Shown here: positions 16,035 to 23,732 of the stretch, one piece after another
How the letters are laid out: the number at the start of each line of letters is the position of its first letter
How positions within the stretch are numbered: the stretch's first letter is position 1
DNA from: Endozoicomonas euniceicola
GTDB taxonomy: Bacteria > Pseudomonadota > Gammaproteobacteria > Pseudomonadales > Endozoicomonadaceae
DNA length: 64,000 nucleotides
Direction of reading: 5' to 3'
Assembly: GCF_025562755.1 (NCBI RefSeq)
Contig: NZ_CP103300.1
Span: forward strand, 5,023,001-5,087,000
The notes under the pieces: model-generated
What the model saw: the letters and a program-made list of their open reading frames with translations, nothing else
Told to the model about the DNA's origin: nothing
Database searches by the model: none
Made by a program: the position numbers and the translations under genes

Positions 16035-18767
16035 TTGTCAGGCATCCTTGTGATTCAGCGTTATTCATCCCGCCAGCAGCCACTGGGTCGGTCGTTTATC
16101 CGTGAAAAACTGGTTGGCGCACAATCCTACGACCGCATTGCCGGTTTTTTTCGATCCAGTATTTTTGAAGTGGCTGGTGAAGCCCTGGACAGCATGACCG
16201 GTAAGGTCAGGGTTATTTGCAATTCAGAGTTGCTGGCAGAAGATGTCATCACCGCCAAAGCCGCCCGGCAGGCCATGCGACGGGACTGGTGCGCCGGAGA
16301 GCCGGAAAAGTTGCCGGAAGCCAACCATGACCGCTTTAAGACACTCTACGAATTTCTGGTTTCCGGGAAAATGGAGGTGCGGGTTTTGCCTGACGAAGCC
16401 TTTGGTCTCGTGCATGGTAAGGCCGGTGTTATTACACTGGCCGACGGTAGCAAAACCAGCTTTATGGGCAGCACCAACGAGAGCCTGACCGCCTGGAAAC
16501 TGAACTATGAAATGGTGTGGGAAGACGATTCCCAGGAAGCTGTAGACTGGGTTGAGAATGAGTTTAACGCTCTCTGGAATCATCATCTTGCCACTCCGCT
16601 CAGCGATTTCGTCATTACCGATATAAAGCGGATTTCCGGACGGGTTGAGATCGACAGAAGCACCTGGCAGCAGGAACCCGATATTGACCCGGCTGCTGCC
16701 ATTGTCGAAATCCCGGTTTATCGCAAAGAGTTCGGCCTCTGGCCTCATCAGAAGTATTTTGTAAAAAAAGCCTTCGACGACCACTTGAAAGGCGGAGCCC
16801 GGTACATCCTTGCGGATCAGGTGGGGCTAGGTAAAACAGTACAGCTGGCGCTGGCGGGTATGTTGATGGCGCTTCAGGGGAATAAGCCCGTATTAGTGAT
16901 TGCCCCCAAACCCCTGACTCTGCAATGGCAGGATGAGTTGATGGAACTGCTGGATATGCCATCTGCCATATGGACGGGTAAGCAGTGGCTGGATGAACAG
17001 GGTATTGCCTGGCCTGCTACCGGGCCGGAGAGTATTCTCAAATGCCCGAGGCGGCTGGGCATTGTCTCTCAGGGGCTCATTACTTCCGGTTCTGAAGTCA
17101 AGGATTACCTTCTTGCCGCTCACTATGAATGCGTCATCGTGGACGAAGCTCACCGCTCCAGACGGAAAAAAATAACCGACAGTTGTCTGGAAGAAAAAGC
17201 CGATCCCAACAACCTGATGCGCTTTCTGTCCCAGATCAGCCAGCGAACCAGAAGCATGTTGCTGGCTACTGCCACACCGGTTCAGTTGCACCCTGTTGAG
17301 GCTTTTGACCTGTTAAGCATTCTGGCACTGGGCAGTGATCAGGTGCTGGGCGATCCCTGGAGTGAATGGCGTAAGGCTGACAGGGCCGTGCCAATGGTGA
17401 TGGGAGAAAGTGAAATCCCCGTTGATGAGGCGCTGGCCTGGAGCTGGGTCAGAAATCCATTACCACAGGCTGAGGATCACCGGACTTTCAGGGATTTAAG
17501 AAGGCGGTTGCAATTGAAGCCGGGTGACCATGTTGTCGATGCTGGCAGTTTTAATCAATTACGTGGTCCTGATAAAACCAAACTTCGCCGGGTGTTGCCA
17601 GACTATGGCAGACAACACAACCCTTTTATCAGGCATATTATTCGACGCACCCGGGACTATCTGGAAGCCACCATTGACCCGGAAACCGGTGAGCCCTATC
17701 TGAAGCCGGTTAAGGTTCAGTTATTTGGGGAGGGTGACAGAGACTCAATTCCCCTGCCTCTTTACTTTCAGAAGGCTTATGAGAAAGCCGAGGAGTTTTC
17801 CGAAGCCTTAAGTAAGAGGGCAAAAGGGGCTGGTTTCTTCAAAACTCTGTTACTGAGAAGGATTGGCAGCACGCTCTACTCCGGACAGAGAACCGTGGAT
17901 AAACTGCTGAGCGAATGGGCAGGTGCTGCGGGCGATGAGCAGGAATTTTCTGCCTTTCTGGAAGATGAAGACGATATGGACGAGCTCTCGGTTTCTGATT
18001 CCATGAAAGATCTTACTCCGGCAGAAATCAGATTGTTGAAGCTTTGCAAGGAGGCTCTGGAGTCCAGTCAGGATAAAGATCCGAAATACCTTGAAGTTCA
18101 GAGATACCTGTTTGAGGAACAATGGCTGGAGTCCGGCTGCATCATTTTCTCGCAGTATTATGATTCTGTCTGGTGGCTGGCAACACAGTTGTCTAAAGAG
18201 CATTTACCGGATGAGGCTATTGCCATTTACGCCGGGGCTTCCCGTTCGGGAATTATGACAAATGGGCTGTTCAGAAAAATTAACCGGGATGACATCAAGA
18301 AAAAAGTCCGTTCTGGCCAGTTGCGTCTGGTGCTGGGTACGGATGCCGCCAGCGAGGGGCTGAACCTGCAGAGGCTGGGAACCCTGATCAATCTTGACTT
18401 GCCCTGGAACCCAACCCGTCTGGAGCAGAGAAAGGGACGCATCCAAAGAATTGGCCAGATTCGGGATACGGTCAAAATACTGAATATGCGTTACCGTGGC
18501 TCTGTGGAAGACCGGGTGCATGAGCTGCTATCAGACCGACTGGAGGATATTCACGGTTTGTTTGGCCAGATTCCTGATGTACTGGAGGATGTGTGGGTTG
18601 ATATTGCCCTGGGAGAGGTGGAAGAAGCCACCAAACTGATTGATGGTGTAAAGCATCAGCATCCCTTTGATGAGAAATACAGCCGGGTGGAGAACATCGA
18701 CTGGGAGTCCTGCCGCATGGTGCTGTCGTCGGATGAGCGTAGGGACGTGTTGAGTATGGGGTGGTGA
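16035..18767 (+). CDS. PLD-nuclease / SF2 helicase fusion, anti-phage
   Basis: A 910-aa protein. The N-terminal domain has a phospholipase-D nuclease motif (H-G-K at about residue 127, then G-S-T-N-E-S). A SNF2/DEAD-type helicase follows: Walker A D-Q-V-G-L-G-K-T (about 261), D-E-A-H (about 369), A-T-A-T-P-V (about 411) and the C-terminal R-I-Q-R-I-G-Q motif (about 802). These are the marks of the PLD-like helicase that accompanies DUF499/DUF3780/DUF1156 genes; the likely role is recognising and cutting unmodified DNA. The start is uncertain (TTG 16035 or GTG 16050, no ribosome site), which may reflect damage from the IS66/hydrolase insertion upstream. A decayed duplicate of an internal part occurs at 20913-21020. 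Confidence 0.83.
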   Translation: MSGILVIQRYSSRQQPLGRSFIREKLVGAQSYDRIAGFFRSSIFEVAGEALDSMTGKVRVICNSELLAEDVITAKAARQAMRRDWCAGEPEKLPEANHDRFKTLYEFLVSGKMEVRVLPDEAFGLVHGKAGVITLADGSKTSFMGSTNESLTAWKLNYEMVWEDDSQEAVDWVENEFNALWNHHLATPLSDFVITDIKRISGRVEIDRSTWQQEPDIDPAAAIVEIPVYRKEFGLWPHQKYFVKKAFDDHLKGGARYILADQVGLGKTVQLALAGMLMALQGNKPVLVIAPKPLTLQWQDELMELLDMPSAIWTGKQWLDEQGIAWPATGPESILKCPRRLGIVSQGLITSGSEVKDYLLAAHYECVIVDEAHRSRRKKITDSCLEEKADPNNLMRFLSQISQRTRSMLLATATPVQLHPVEAFDLLSILALGSDQVLGDPWSEWRKADRAVPMVMGESEIPVDEALAWSWVRNPLPQAEDHRTFRDLRRRLQLKPGDHVVDAGSFNQLRGPDKTKLRRVLPDYGRQHNPFIRHIIRRTRDYLEATIDPETGEPYLKPVKVQLFGEGDRDSIPLPLYFQKAYEKAEEFSEALSKRAKGAGFFKTLLLRRIGSTLYSGQRTVDKLLSEWAGAAGDEQEFSAFLEDEDDMDELSVSDSMKDLTPAEIRLLKLCKEALESSQDKDPKYLEVQRYLFEEQWLESGCIIFSQYYDSVWWLATQLSKEHLPDEAIAIYAGASRSGIMTNGLFRKINRDDIKKKVRSGQLRLVLGTDAASEGLNLQRLGTLINLDLPWNPTRLEQRKGRIQRIGQIRDTVKILNMRYRGSVEDRVHELLSDRLEDIHGLFGQIPDVLEDVWVDIALGEVEEATKLIDGVKHQHPFDEKYSRVENIDWESCRMVLSSDERRDVLSMGW

Positions 18768-18880
18768 AGGGGAGATTGTATTTCAGGCTAAATCAAATAG
18801 ACCTCACCGGGAGATGTTGCTCTTCTTGATGTGCTATTTCTTCTGGTGGTGACTGGTGTTTCTACATATTGACTCAAGAA

Positions 18881-19167
18881 GCGTGTGTGAGTAGTTTTGT
18901 GGACGTGCAGATGTTACCGTCTGTTCGTTGCTCTTTATCAGTATGATACGCATTGTGAGAAACAAATGCCTTGTATCTGCACCGAAGCTTGGTGTGGAAA
19001 AGTGTAAGGCGATTTCTCATTAATAGAGAAATCTCTACCGGCTCCTGCGCATCCTCTGCCGTACCGCAGATTGTGCAAGATTGCTGACTCATCGCCTGGC
19101 GACAGTTGTCTGGCGGCAAAAACTTAGAACCGAACCCTGGATTCAGTACTTTTATTCTCGCGCACGC
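18881..19167 (+). ncRNA. Candidate retron msr-msd RNA
   Basis: GCGTGTGTGAG (18881-18891) pairs over all 11 positions, with two G-U wobbles, to CTCGCGCACGC (19157-19167), the arrangement of retron a1/a2 repeats. A TAG follows a1 directly, giving a possible branching guanosine at 18894. Inside lie compact hairpins: 18908-18923 (CAGATG/CGTCTG), 18950-18969 (GCATTGT/ACAAATGC, one bulge) and a perfect eight-pair stem at 19011-19033 (GATTTCTC/GAGAAATC). The region has no supported gene and lies upstream of a reverse transcriptase, with one small ORF between. The exact msr and msd limits are not resolved. Confidence 0.55.
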
Positions 19168-19215
19168 ATTGACCTTTTGACTGGCGGAAATTAACCCCCA
19201 TGAAGGAGAGTGCAT

Positions 19216-19446
19216 ATGTTGAACATTGAGTTTAACTTCAAAGTCGTATCAACTTTGAGCTTAGTCCCACATCAAGCTAACGCCGGTGTGAGTGATGAAA
19301 AACGAGTTGAATCTAGTGGCCCGAGTCCAAAAACGAAGACCGATAAAAAGGGATTTGTTAGTAAGACTTTGGTATTTATGAAGAAAGTTGCCACAGCGAT
19401 TGTGGTAAAGAAAGTAGTAGAGCTACTTTCTGATATCATTTCATAA
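19216..19446 (+). CDS. Small protein between retron RNA and RT, 76-77 aa
   Basis: The ATG at 19216 has an AAGGAG ribosome site seven bases upstream, making this a credible gene despite its size (a GTG six bases earlier is possible). The middle is polar and basic (S-S-G-P-S-P-K-T-K-T-D-K-K). The C-terminal 30 residues form a hydrophobic, lysine-bearing helix (V-F-M-K-K-V-A-T-A-I-V-V-K-K-V-V-E-L-L) that could insert into or lie on a membrane. It ends 38 bases before the RT start, so the two are likely cotranscribed. I do not recognise the family; a role as a toxin-like effector or accessory subunit is inference from position. Confidence 0.6.
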   Translation: MLNIEFNFKVVSTLSLVPHQANAGVSDEKRVESSGPSPKTKTDKKGFVSKTLVFMKKVATAIVVKKVVELLSDIIS

Positions 19447-19484
19447 TACCCGGTTCTTAGTCCTTTGCACCATAATGTGACGAT

Positions 19485-20687
19485 ATGACTAAAAAAACAT
19501 ATAGAGACAAGCCATACTACGACAGTACTGGTGTTGGATCATTAGGAACTATTGCAAAAATGCTAGACGTCAGGCTTGAGGTATTACAGAGCCTCTGTTC
19601 TGATCAAGAAAAGCACTACCACTCTTTTGAATTAGTAACGAATAGCGGTAATAAAAATAAAACTCGGCAGATTCATGAGCCGAAACATTTGTTAAAAAAA
19701 GTACAAAAACGAATAAATTCTCGAATTTTCACAAATGTAAAATTTCCGCCTTATTTACAGGGAGGTATAAAAGACGAAGATAATCCAAGAGACTATTACG
19801 CAAATGCTCTTGCCCACATAAATCCCCAGTTTGTTTTATCTTTGGATATCAGTAATTTTTACGACAATATAAAAATAGAGCATGTAGTTAAAGTTTTTCA
19901 GCAACTTTGTCATTTTTCACCACAAGTTGCAGAGCTTTTAGCAAAGCTTGTTACGTACAATGACACTGTTCCTCAGGGAGCCGTAACCTCGTCATATATT
20001 GCAAATCTTGTCTTCTTTGAAAATGAATACAAAATAGTCTCTAGATTGCGACAGCAGGGTTTTATTTATACTCGTTTGCTTGATGATGTGGCGATATCTG
20101 CGAAGAAAAAAATCACGCAAGATAAGAAGGAACGCATTATTAAAGATGTTGCTAAAATGGCAACGAAATCAGGTGTATGTATTAATGATAAAAAAACCAG
20201 GTTTGCTACAAAGAACACTAAAGATGGCTTGATGGAAGTAACTGGCCTTTGGGTCAATCATAAACAACCTAAGTGCCTTAAAAAAGAAAGGCAAAAAGTT
20301 AGAACATCTGTATTTCAATGTGAGCAGGAGTACAAGAAAAATAGTACTTCTGAGAAATTTCACAAATTATGGAATAGGGCGTCAGGCAGGGTTGCAAAAA
20401 TTTGCCGTGTAGGTCATCCGCAGGCGGCAAAACTCAGAGCAAGATTAGACAAAATTTTACCTACATATAATGATACAGAGATTAAAAAGATGCAGATCGA
20501 CCTTGCAGGTCTAAAGCGGGTATCTGCCTCGAAGCGTAACCATTATGGATATATAAAACGTGTGAATAAGCTGATTTACATGTGTGGGATTCTGAGTCGT
20601 ACTCATAAAAAATTAGCAAAATCAATGAGAGACACTGCTAAAGGGTTAAAACCTATTTCAACTTATGAAGAGTTTTGGGAAGTTTGA
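19485..20687 (+). CDS. Retron-type reverse transcriptase
   Basis: A 400-aa RT. Motif A is L-S-L-D-I-S-N-F-Y-D-N-I (about residue 120), motif B P-Q-G-A-V-T-S-S-Y-I-A-N (about 163), and the catalytic loop R-L-L-D-D-V-A-I-S (about 196). Both metal-binding aspartates are there, but the usual Y-A before D-D is L-L. Motif E-like V-T-G-L-W-V-N follows (about 249) and the C-terminal thumb is lysine-rich, as in retron RTs that prime from a 2'-OH guanosine. A candidate msr-msd RNA lies upstream and a cold-shock gene starts three bases after its stop, the layout of retrons with a cold-shock partner such as Se72 (recalled, not checked). Base composition is much more AT-rich than the helicase gene before it. 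Confidence 0.85.
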   Translation: MTKKTYRDKPYYDSTGVGSLGTIAKMLDVRLEVLQSLCSDQEKHYHSFELVTNSGNKNKTRQIHEPKHLLKKVQKRINSRIFTNVKFPPYLQGGIKDEDNPRDYYANALAHINPQFVLSLDISNFYDNIKIEHVVKVFQQLCHFSPQVAELLAKLVTYNDTVPQGAVTSSYIANLVFFENEYKIVSRLRQQGFIYTRLLDDVAISAKKKITQDKKERIIKDVAKMATKSGVCINDKKTRFATKNTKDGLMEVTGLWVNHKQPKCLKKERQKVRTSVFQCEQEYKKNSTSEKFHKLWNRASGRVAKICRVGHPQAAKLRARLDKILPTYNDTEIKKMQIDLAGLKRVSASKRNHYGYIKRVNKLIYMCGILSRTHKKLAKSMRDTAKGLKPISTYEEFWEV

Positions 20688-20690
20688 TAT

Positions 20691-20897
20691 ATGACAAATG
20701 ATCGAGGCTACATCAATACATACGACCCAATCAAAGGGTTTGGTTTTATACGTAGAGAAAAAGGAAAAGATGTATTTTTTCATTACTCCGAGCTTAAAAC
20801 GGATGAAGGAAAGATAGGTGTTGGGGATTACGTGACTTTTTCTACTGAAAAATCTGGAAAAGGACTTCGAGCGAAAGAAGTTGTAAAAGAAAGTTAA
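20691..20897 (+). CDS. Cold-shock domain protein, likely retron partner
   Basis: A 68-aa single cold-shock domain. RNP1 is K-G-F-G-F-I (about residues 15-20) and RNP2 is D-V-F-F-H-Y (about 27-32), the aromatic surface that binds single-stranded nucleic acid. It begins three bases after the RT stop with no room for a separate promoter, so it is translated from the same message. In retrons of this layout the cold-shock protein is thought to be the effector or a binder of the msDNA. It could in principle be an ordinary CspA homolog, but ordinary csp genes are monocistronic with long leaders. Confidence 0.85.
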   Translation: MTNDRGYINTYDPIKGFGFIRREKGKDVFFHYSELKTDEGKIGVGDYVTFSTEKSGKGLRAKEVVKES

Positions 20898-20912
20898 GAC
20901 TGCTCTATTCCG

Positions 20913-21020
20913 TTTAACCTGTTAAGTATTCTGGCACTAAGTAGTAATCAAGTGCTGGGAATATCTGAATCTGGAGCTGGAGTAGAACCCCGTTGCCACT
21001 TACTACTGATGGGCACCGAC
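20913..21020 (+). pseudogene. Decayed duplicate of an internal helicase segment
   Basis: Bases 20913-20959 match 17304-17350 of the PLD-helicase gene at about 40 of 47 positions, and all differences seen are transitions toward A or T. A second block, 20971-21020, matches 17438-17487 more weakly after an 87-base deletion. No reading frame survives. It lies directly between the cold-shock gene and the last tns gene. Confidence 0.65.
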
Positions 21021-21021
21021 C

Positions 21022-21855
21022 TCACAGAGTAAATGTTTCCTGCTTATTGCTCCGATAGAGCGTGATCTTTTTATACTTCATACCCAGCACTGGGCTAATA
21101 CGGTTAATCCCATATACCAGTGCTGCTCCCGGTGATTTTATGACTGAATAGTCTACCTTCAGTTTGAAGTCTGGTAGTGGACACCGCCAAGGCTTGCCTT
21201 CTGGGGAAATCAGGGCTTCACCAGCATAAATAGCTATGGAACGAGCCCAGGCTCGATACTCAGAGCTTCCAGCCAGCCATGCCAGCTGCCTTGCTGTTGC
21301 TGCATTGACTCTCAGAGAATACAGGTTGTCCAGCTCAGCAAAGAGCTGATCTTCCTTTTTCAGAACCTGTCGCAGGATGAATGACTGTGAAATTGGCTCA
21401 AGGATAATTTCGGTAAAGGCTGGATCAGGGCAGAGGGTTCTCAAAATCAGGTCTGGCAGTGAAATATATTTGTTTCTTGCGGGGATACAAAGTTGGTTTC
21501 GATAGTGGCCATGCAGCTGTGACAGGTCGGGTTGCTGCAGTTTGTCAGGTATCGTTTGTAGCTGGTTTTTTGCTTTGCTGACATTCAATGAGTAACTTGC
21601 TTGGTACGGTGTGGCGTTAGTCGGATAACCATTATTGAAGCTGCAGCCGAGCCTGAAGTAGGGCATTAAAGATAGTGGTTGGAGCTCTTCTATCAGCTGT
21701 TTTGTTTCATCGCAAAACAGACACCATATGTGAGGGGTTTTACTTACGCTGACAAGATTCCCATAGGCGACAAGAGTAATCTTTGAGGTAGCTGAGTCAG
21801 GAGGAACCTGAATTCTGACTGGAGCGATTTTTGAGCGGCTGATACGGCGTTTCAT
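21022..21855 (-). CDS. Short protein in tnsE position, possibly TnsE-like
   Basis: A leftward protein of about 277 aa (ATG 21855; a longer frame opens at 21891) that overlaps the tnsD end by about 60 bases. It follows tnsA-B-C-D, the place held by tnsE in Tn7. Recalled TnsE starts with a strand like V-Q-V-V-H-I-G-H-L-F followed by W-R-I-F-V-W-F; here I-T-L-V-A-Y-G-N-L-V and H-I-W-C-L-F-C-D are arranged alike, and Q-L-A-W-L (about 205) parallels the TnsE V-Q-L-L-V-W-L. That supports an N-terminal TnsE-like domain. It is only half TnsE's usual length (about 538) and lacks the C-terminal DNA-binding half. TnsE directs insertion into replicating plasmids. The likeness is weak; it may be another targeting factor. 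Confidence 0.4.
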   Translation of the reverse strand: MKRRISRSKIAPVRIQVPPDSATSKITLVAYGNLVSVSKTPHIWCLFCDETKQLIEELQPLSLMPYFRLGCSFNNGYPTNATPYQASYSLNVSKAKNQLQTIPDKLQQPDLSQLHGHYRNQLCIPARNKYISLPDLILRTLCPDPAFTEIILEPISQSFILRQVLKKEDQLFAELDNLYSLRVNAATARQLAWLAGSSEYRAWARSIAIYAGEALISPEGKPWRCPLPDFKLKVDYSVIKSPGAALVYGINRISPVLGMKYKKITLYRSNKQETFTL

Positions 21856-23695
21856 CAGGGATGTCCATAAGCTGGTTAAGCAAGGCTTCATGCTGATCGG
21901 ACGGAGTATAGCGAATGCCTGCTTTGCTCAGGATTTTACTTCGTGTCAGAGTCTGGAAATCATGACGTAGCTTAGCGGCAGCCCAGATGAATGTGCGGCT
22001 GATGTGCTCTTCTTTGTTGCAGGCTTTCTCCAGATAAGCCATGGTCAGAGGGAGCTTCTCAGGAATTTTTGTGAAGATATTTTTTTGTCCGAGAATTCTG
22101 CTGATTTTGAAAGGGGTAAGTTTCTGTGGTTTACCAAGCATACTATTCAGTTCTGTGACGATGGATTTTACTTCTTCAAGGTAGCTTTGGTCTCGCTTAT
22201 TCCAGTCAATGCGTGGGGTAGGCTTGCAGGGGGGCTTCTGATCTGGTCTGTGTTGATTCAGCCAGACTCGTTCGTATCGGTAAAGAAACTTGATGGTGCT
22301 GTTGATTTTTTCTCTGAGCTCTTTCATGGACGCATCAGGGTGTTTCTTCCGGTATCGAAGAAAAATCTGTTTATGTTTTTTACTGCGAACATCCATAAAG
22401 TTCCTTTTCAATCTGGTGGGTCTGGATTGAACAGACCACTTTGGAGAGAGCTTTAACTCAAGGGCTTTTTTCTTTATCACAGGCCTGCTAACTGAAAGAA
22501 GCTGCTCTAATTTGTGTATGGAATGCCCTTGCTCAACATACTGGATGAACTGGGTATCCCATACAGTGCCATACTGAAGCACATTGTTTTGGTAGATATT
22601 TTCCGATTCAATGTTGGCAGAAAACTTAAAGCCGCATTCACACCCCATGACTCCGAAAACAGGTCCAGACTTATGGTGTTGGTAGGTTTCTTCAAGTTTT
22701 GCGCTGAGGTCGTCAGTTATAGGGCAAAATGGGTTTGGGCACGGATAGCTTGAGGCGGGATAGTTTTTTTGTTCAGCCGTTGGTTCTTTCTGCAGTACAG
22801 GTTGGTATTCCTTAAGGAATAATCTGAGAAGAATATGCTGGAGTGGATGTGCCTTAAGCCCTTGCCGTGTTCTGCGGGTTATGAACTTCAACCAGCTGTG
22901 TTCGCTATTCAGGTCAGAAGGTACGCTCAATTCATCAAGCAAAGTGGCGGGCCAGTGGTTCAGGAAGGCTTCGGCCAGCTTCCCCTGATCAATCAAGTCT
23001 CCTTTGTTAAAACCGGCAGAGAGTATTTGAGTACGATAGCGAGTGGATGTGATTGGCCTCCGGAAATGTGAAAGTAGCTTTTTACTTTCTCGTGCTATGG
23101 CGATTAACTGTGAGCTTGGTCGTATATTTTTCTGGACCAGATTGGGTTTTGCATAGTCTTTTGCGCTGGCATAGAGCTGAGAGTGGTTATTTTGCTTGTC
23201 GACCATTGAGTTGAGGGTGGAAACATGGTGGTCAGGGCAAACCAGCACCCCAGGCAGCTGATGAACTCTGTGCCAATAAGGTTCACCAAATTGTTTCGCA
23301 TCTTCGATCAGGCAGTCAGGACAATATCGCAGATATCGAAACTCTGCTACGCTGGATGCCTGCATACCAAGCAGGCCGTGGATGCCAATGTTCAGATTAC
23401 TCAACATTTTGGATTTGGCACTTGCAATGCGCTGTTTGGAAAACGTCGCTGAGTAGTAGGGCAGTGATGTGTGGTACTTGAGAATGTCTTCCGGATGATA
23501 TTTGCGCAGTGGCAATAGTTGATTGCAGAAGCTTTCGAGACCGGTGGGCAGGTTGTAGATGGCACAGCCATAGGGACTGTCATAAATAGACTTGACAGTA
23601 ACTTTGGCATAGTGGTTAGCGGATCGCTCGTGGTAGCGGGCAATCCAGCTGTAGAAGGTTTCATCTGGGTAGGGATGGGGAAATGTCAGGATCAT
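21797..23695 (-). CDS. tnsD: TnsD, TniQ-family target selector
   Basis: A 632-aa protein with the full TnsD layout: N-terminal F-P-H-P-Y-P-D-E-T-F-Y-S-W-I-A-R, a zinc site R-Y-C-P-D-C (about residue 124) completed by C-P-D-H about 30 residues later, and the C-terminal P-R-I-D-W-N-K-R-D segment (about 480), which matches Tn7 TnsD P-R-V-D-W-N-Q-R-D. It binds a chromosomal attachment gene and recruits TnsC. It is longer than Tn7 TnsD (508 aa) and much longer than the ~400-aa TniQ of I-F CRISPR transposons. It is the only TniQ-family gene visible. It follows tnsC by 37 bases. Because the tnsA-side end abuts sodB, sodB is its probable target. Confidence 0.85.
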   Translation of the reverse strand: MILTFPHPYPDETFYSWIARYHERSANHYAKVTVKSIYDSPYGCAIYNLPTGLESFCNQLLPLRKYHPEDILKYHTSLPYYSATFSKQRIASAKSKMLSNLNIGIHGLLGMQASSVAEFRYLRYCPDCLIEDAKQFGEPYWHRVHQLPGVLVCPDHHVSTLNSMVDKQNNHSQLYASAKDYAKPNLVQKNIRPSSQLIAIARESKKLLSHFRRPITSTRYRTQILSAGFNKGDLIDQGKLAEAFLNHWPATLLDELSVPSDLNSEHSWLKFITRRTRQGLKAHPLQHILLRLFLKEYQPVLQKEPTAEQKNYPASSYPCPNPFCPITDDLSAKLEETYQHHKSGPVFGVMGCECGFKFSANIESENIYQNNVLQYGTVWDTQFIQYVEQGHSIHKLEQLLSVSRPVIKKKALELKLSPKWSVQSRPTRLKRNFMDVRSKKHKQIFLRYRKKHPDASMKELREKINSTIKFLYRYERVWLNQHRPDQKPPCKPTPRIDWNKRDQSYLEEVKSIVTELNSMLGKPQKLTPFKISRILGQKNIFTKIPEKLPLTMAYLEKACNKEEHISRTFIWAAAKLRHDFQTLTRSKILSKAGIRYTPSDQHEALLNQLMDIPDETPYQPLKNRSSQNSGSS

Positions 23696-23732
23696 CCGTG
23701 ACCTTTTGTTTTTTGTTTTCCACTATGTTGGT

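Noticed and set aside
6472..18767. Calling the cluster BREX or DISARM
   Set aside because: The ATPase and methylase relate to BREX parts, but no pglZ, brxA or brxL is present; the DISARM genes drmA and drmB are absent too. The DUF499/DUF3780/DUF1156/PLD-helicase set is a separate recurrent cluster.
18874..19215. 113-aa minus-strand ORF opposite the retron RNA region
   Set aside because: No convincing ribosome site and no domain; the same DNA forms nested hairpins and a long-range stem better explained as structured RNA.
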